Shown here piece by piece: positions 13,218-14,177 of a stretch of DNA of 14,177 nt. The notes below the pieces were generated by a model. That model had not been told where the DNA came from. It did not search any database and saw only the letters and a program-made list of their open reading frames with translations. The DNA comes from Gammaproteobacteria bacterium (GTDB taxonomy: Bacteria; Pseudomonadota; Gammaproteobacteria; Arenicellales; Arenicellaceae). Within the stretch, counting starts at the first letter, position 1. Every line of letters starts with the position of its first letter. The stretch spans positions 1 to 14,177 of the forward strand of contig DNHK01000240.1 in the NCBI GenBank assembly GCA_003485905.1, written 5' to 3'. Both the position numbers and the translations under genes were made by a program.

Positions 13218-14177
13218 ATGACTTTTACATCACTACGAATCATTCCTCTCGTTATCGCCTGCCTGGCGATCGGACCTGAGGTGTCTCTCGCGCATCATTC
13301 CGTCGCCGGATTCTTCGACGAGGAGAAAAAGGCTGAAATCGAAGGGGTCGTCAAAAAAGTACACTGGCGAAACCCACATACTGTATTCGAAGTCGATGTA
13401 ACAAGCGATACTGGTGAGGTTGTAACGTGGCGCATAGAATCGGGGGCATTAGGTGTACTTAGATCTCGCGGACTGGCTCGGGAGTTTATGCAGCCCGGGG
13501 AGAATATCCGGATAATGGGCGACTCGTCGCTTCGCTCAGATAATGAAATGTTCGCCCGCAACATTCTCCTTCCTAACGGAAAGGAAGTCGTGTTAACCGC
13601 GGGATCATTTCCATATTTTACGGTTGAAAGTGACGCTGATATTTTGGAAGCTGTATATGACGAAGACCTTATCGCTGCAGCCCGAAAAAACGCTGATGGA
13701 ATATTTCGCGTTTGGAGTTCCAATATCGACGACAGGACAAGCGATCGACGAAAAATGTTTAATGGCAATTATCCTTTGTTGCCCGCTGCCATCGCTGCGC
13801 GCGCTAATTATGATGCTGGCGATCAAGCGCTCCTCGGCTGCACGAGTTGGTCCATGCCTCGAATTATGTCAAATCCTTTGCCTATGGAGTTTGTGAAAAG
13901 CGGTGAAAATATCCTGCAGCGTTTCGAGGAAGATGATAATGTACGCACTATTTATATGAAAAGCGACAGTTCGGGTTCTCCCGTTGAGCCATCTGCGCTT
14001 GGTTATTCCACGGGTCGTTGGGAAGGCGAGACGCTAATTGTTGAAACGTCCGGACTTATACCAGATCGTATCGACAATCTGGGGACGCCTTCCAGTGCCG
14101 AAATGCGCTTAACTGAGCATTTCAGTGTGAGCGAAAATGGAAACAGACTCGATTATGTTCTTACAATGAGCGACCCA
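13218..14177 (+). CDS. DUF6152 / W-E-G domain fusion, exported, partial (C-terminus beyond the right edge)
   Basis: The frame is open for 320 residues to the last base, without a stop. The signal peptide (1-25) ends V-S-L-A, leaving a mature H26-H27-S-V-A. DUF6152 hallmarks follow: G-F-F-D (31-34), I-E-G-V-V, W-R-N-P-H54 and a W-R-I-E-S strand. The second domain has G-I-F-R-V-W (161-166), C208, L-G-Y-S-T-G-R-W-E-G-E (261-271), L-I-V-E-T, L-T-E-H-F and, at the edge, M-S-D-P. It is therefore the same architecture as 3881-4981, though divergent in sequence. By comparison with that protein about 40-50 residues are missing. ATG at 13218 has GGAG seven bases upstream; an in-frame ATG at 13182 would add twelve residues (with a C-R-R) and cannot be excluded. 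Function is unknown. Confidence 0.87.
   Translation, partial: MTFTSLRIIPLVIACLAIGPEVSLAHHSVAGFFDEEKKAEIEGVVKKVHWRNPHTVFEVDVTSDTGEVVTWRIESGALGVLRSRGLAREFMQPGENIRIMGDSSLRSDNEMFARNILLPNGKEVVLTAGSFPYFTVESDADILEAVYDEDLIAAARKNADGIFRVWSSNIDDRTSDRRKMFNGNYPLLPAAIAARANYDAGDQALLGCTSWSMPRIMSNPLPMEFVKSGENILQRFEEDDNVRTIYMKSDSSGSPVEPSALGYSTGRWEGETLIVETSGLIPDRIDNLGTPSSAEMRLTEHFSVSENGNRLDYVLTMSDP

Noticed and set aside
13295..13768. 157-codon open frame on the minus strand
   Set aside because: It is antisense to the DUF6152 fusion, whose family motifs are clear. Its Ser/Arg-rich product resembles no family, and there is no ribosome site or neighbour logic.
1..14177. Search for mobile elements, tRNA, rRNA, CRISPR arrays and riboswitches
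   Set aside because: No transposase or integrase gene, no cloverleaf-like segment, no regularly spaced repeats and no recognisable long structured leader were seen on either strand.

Overview
The window looks like chromosomal DNA of a free-living Gram-negative bacterium, most likely a marine or environmental gammaproteobacterium. This is inferred from protein style and moderate base composition, not from a marker gene. There is no rRNA, tRNA, CRISPR array, insertion sequence or phage gene. It holds eleven protein genes, two of them cut by the window edges, and almost all carry an export signal.

Layout, left to right. Positions 1-1161 (minus) hold a Tat-signalled MmgE/PrpD family protein cut by the left edge. 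Positions 1282-2145 (minus) encode a secreted metallo-beta-lactamase-fold hydrolase. Positions 2222-3301 (minus) encode a secreted protein of an unnamed family with a G-x-S-x-G-x-W-E-G motif. Divergent from it, 3413-3808 (plus) is a small stand-alone DUF6152 protein. Positions 3881-4981 (minus) encode a DUF6152 domain fused to the W-E-G domain, 15 bases downstream of 4997-6307 (minus), a lipoprotein M19 dipeptidase. Positions 6512-7663 (plus) encode a secreted alpha/beta-hydrolase. Positions 7779-9308 (minus) encode an aryl-sulfate sulfotransferase-like protein. Positions 12841-9418 (minus) form a probable operon: a Tat-signalled HisC-like aminotransferase, a Tat-signalled gluconate 2-dehydrogenase subunit 3-like protein, and a translationally coupled GMC oxidoreductase. 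A 376-base non-coding gap separates this from 13218-14177 (plus), a second DUF6152/W-E-G fusion cut by the right edge.

Taken together this looks like an accessory, cell-envelope catabolic locus. Hydrolases (esterase-like, MBL, dipeptidase), an oxidoreductase pair, an aminotransferase, a sulfotransferase and an MmgE/PrpD protein are all directed to the periplasm or outer membrane, with repeated DUF6152 proteins of unknown function. The substrate cannot be read from the sequence. The strongest novelty leads are three DUF6152 copies in split and fused forms, their predicted mature His-His N-termini, and Tat export of enzyme families that are normally cytoplasmic.
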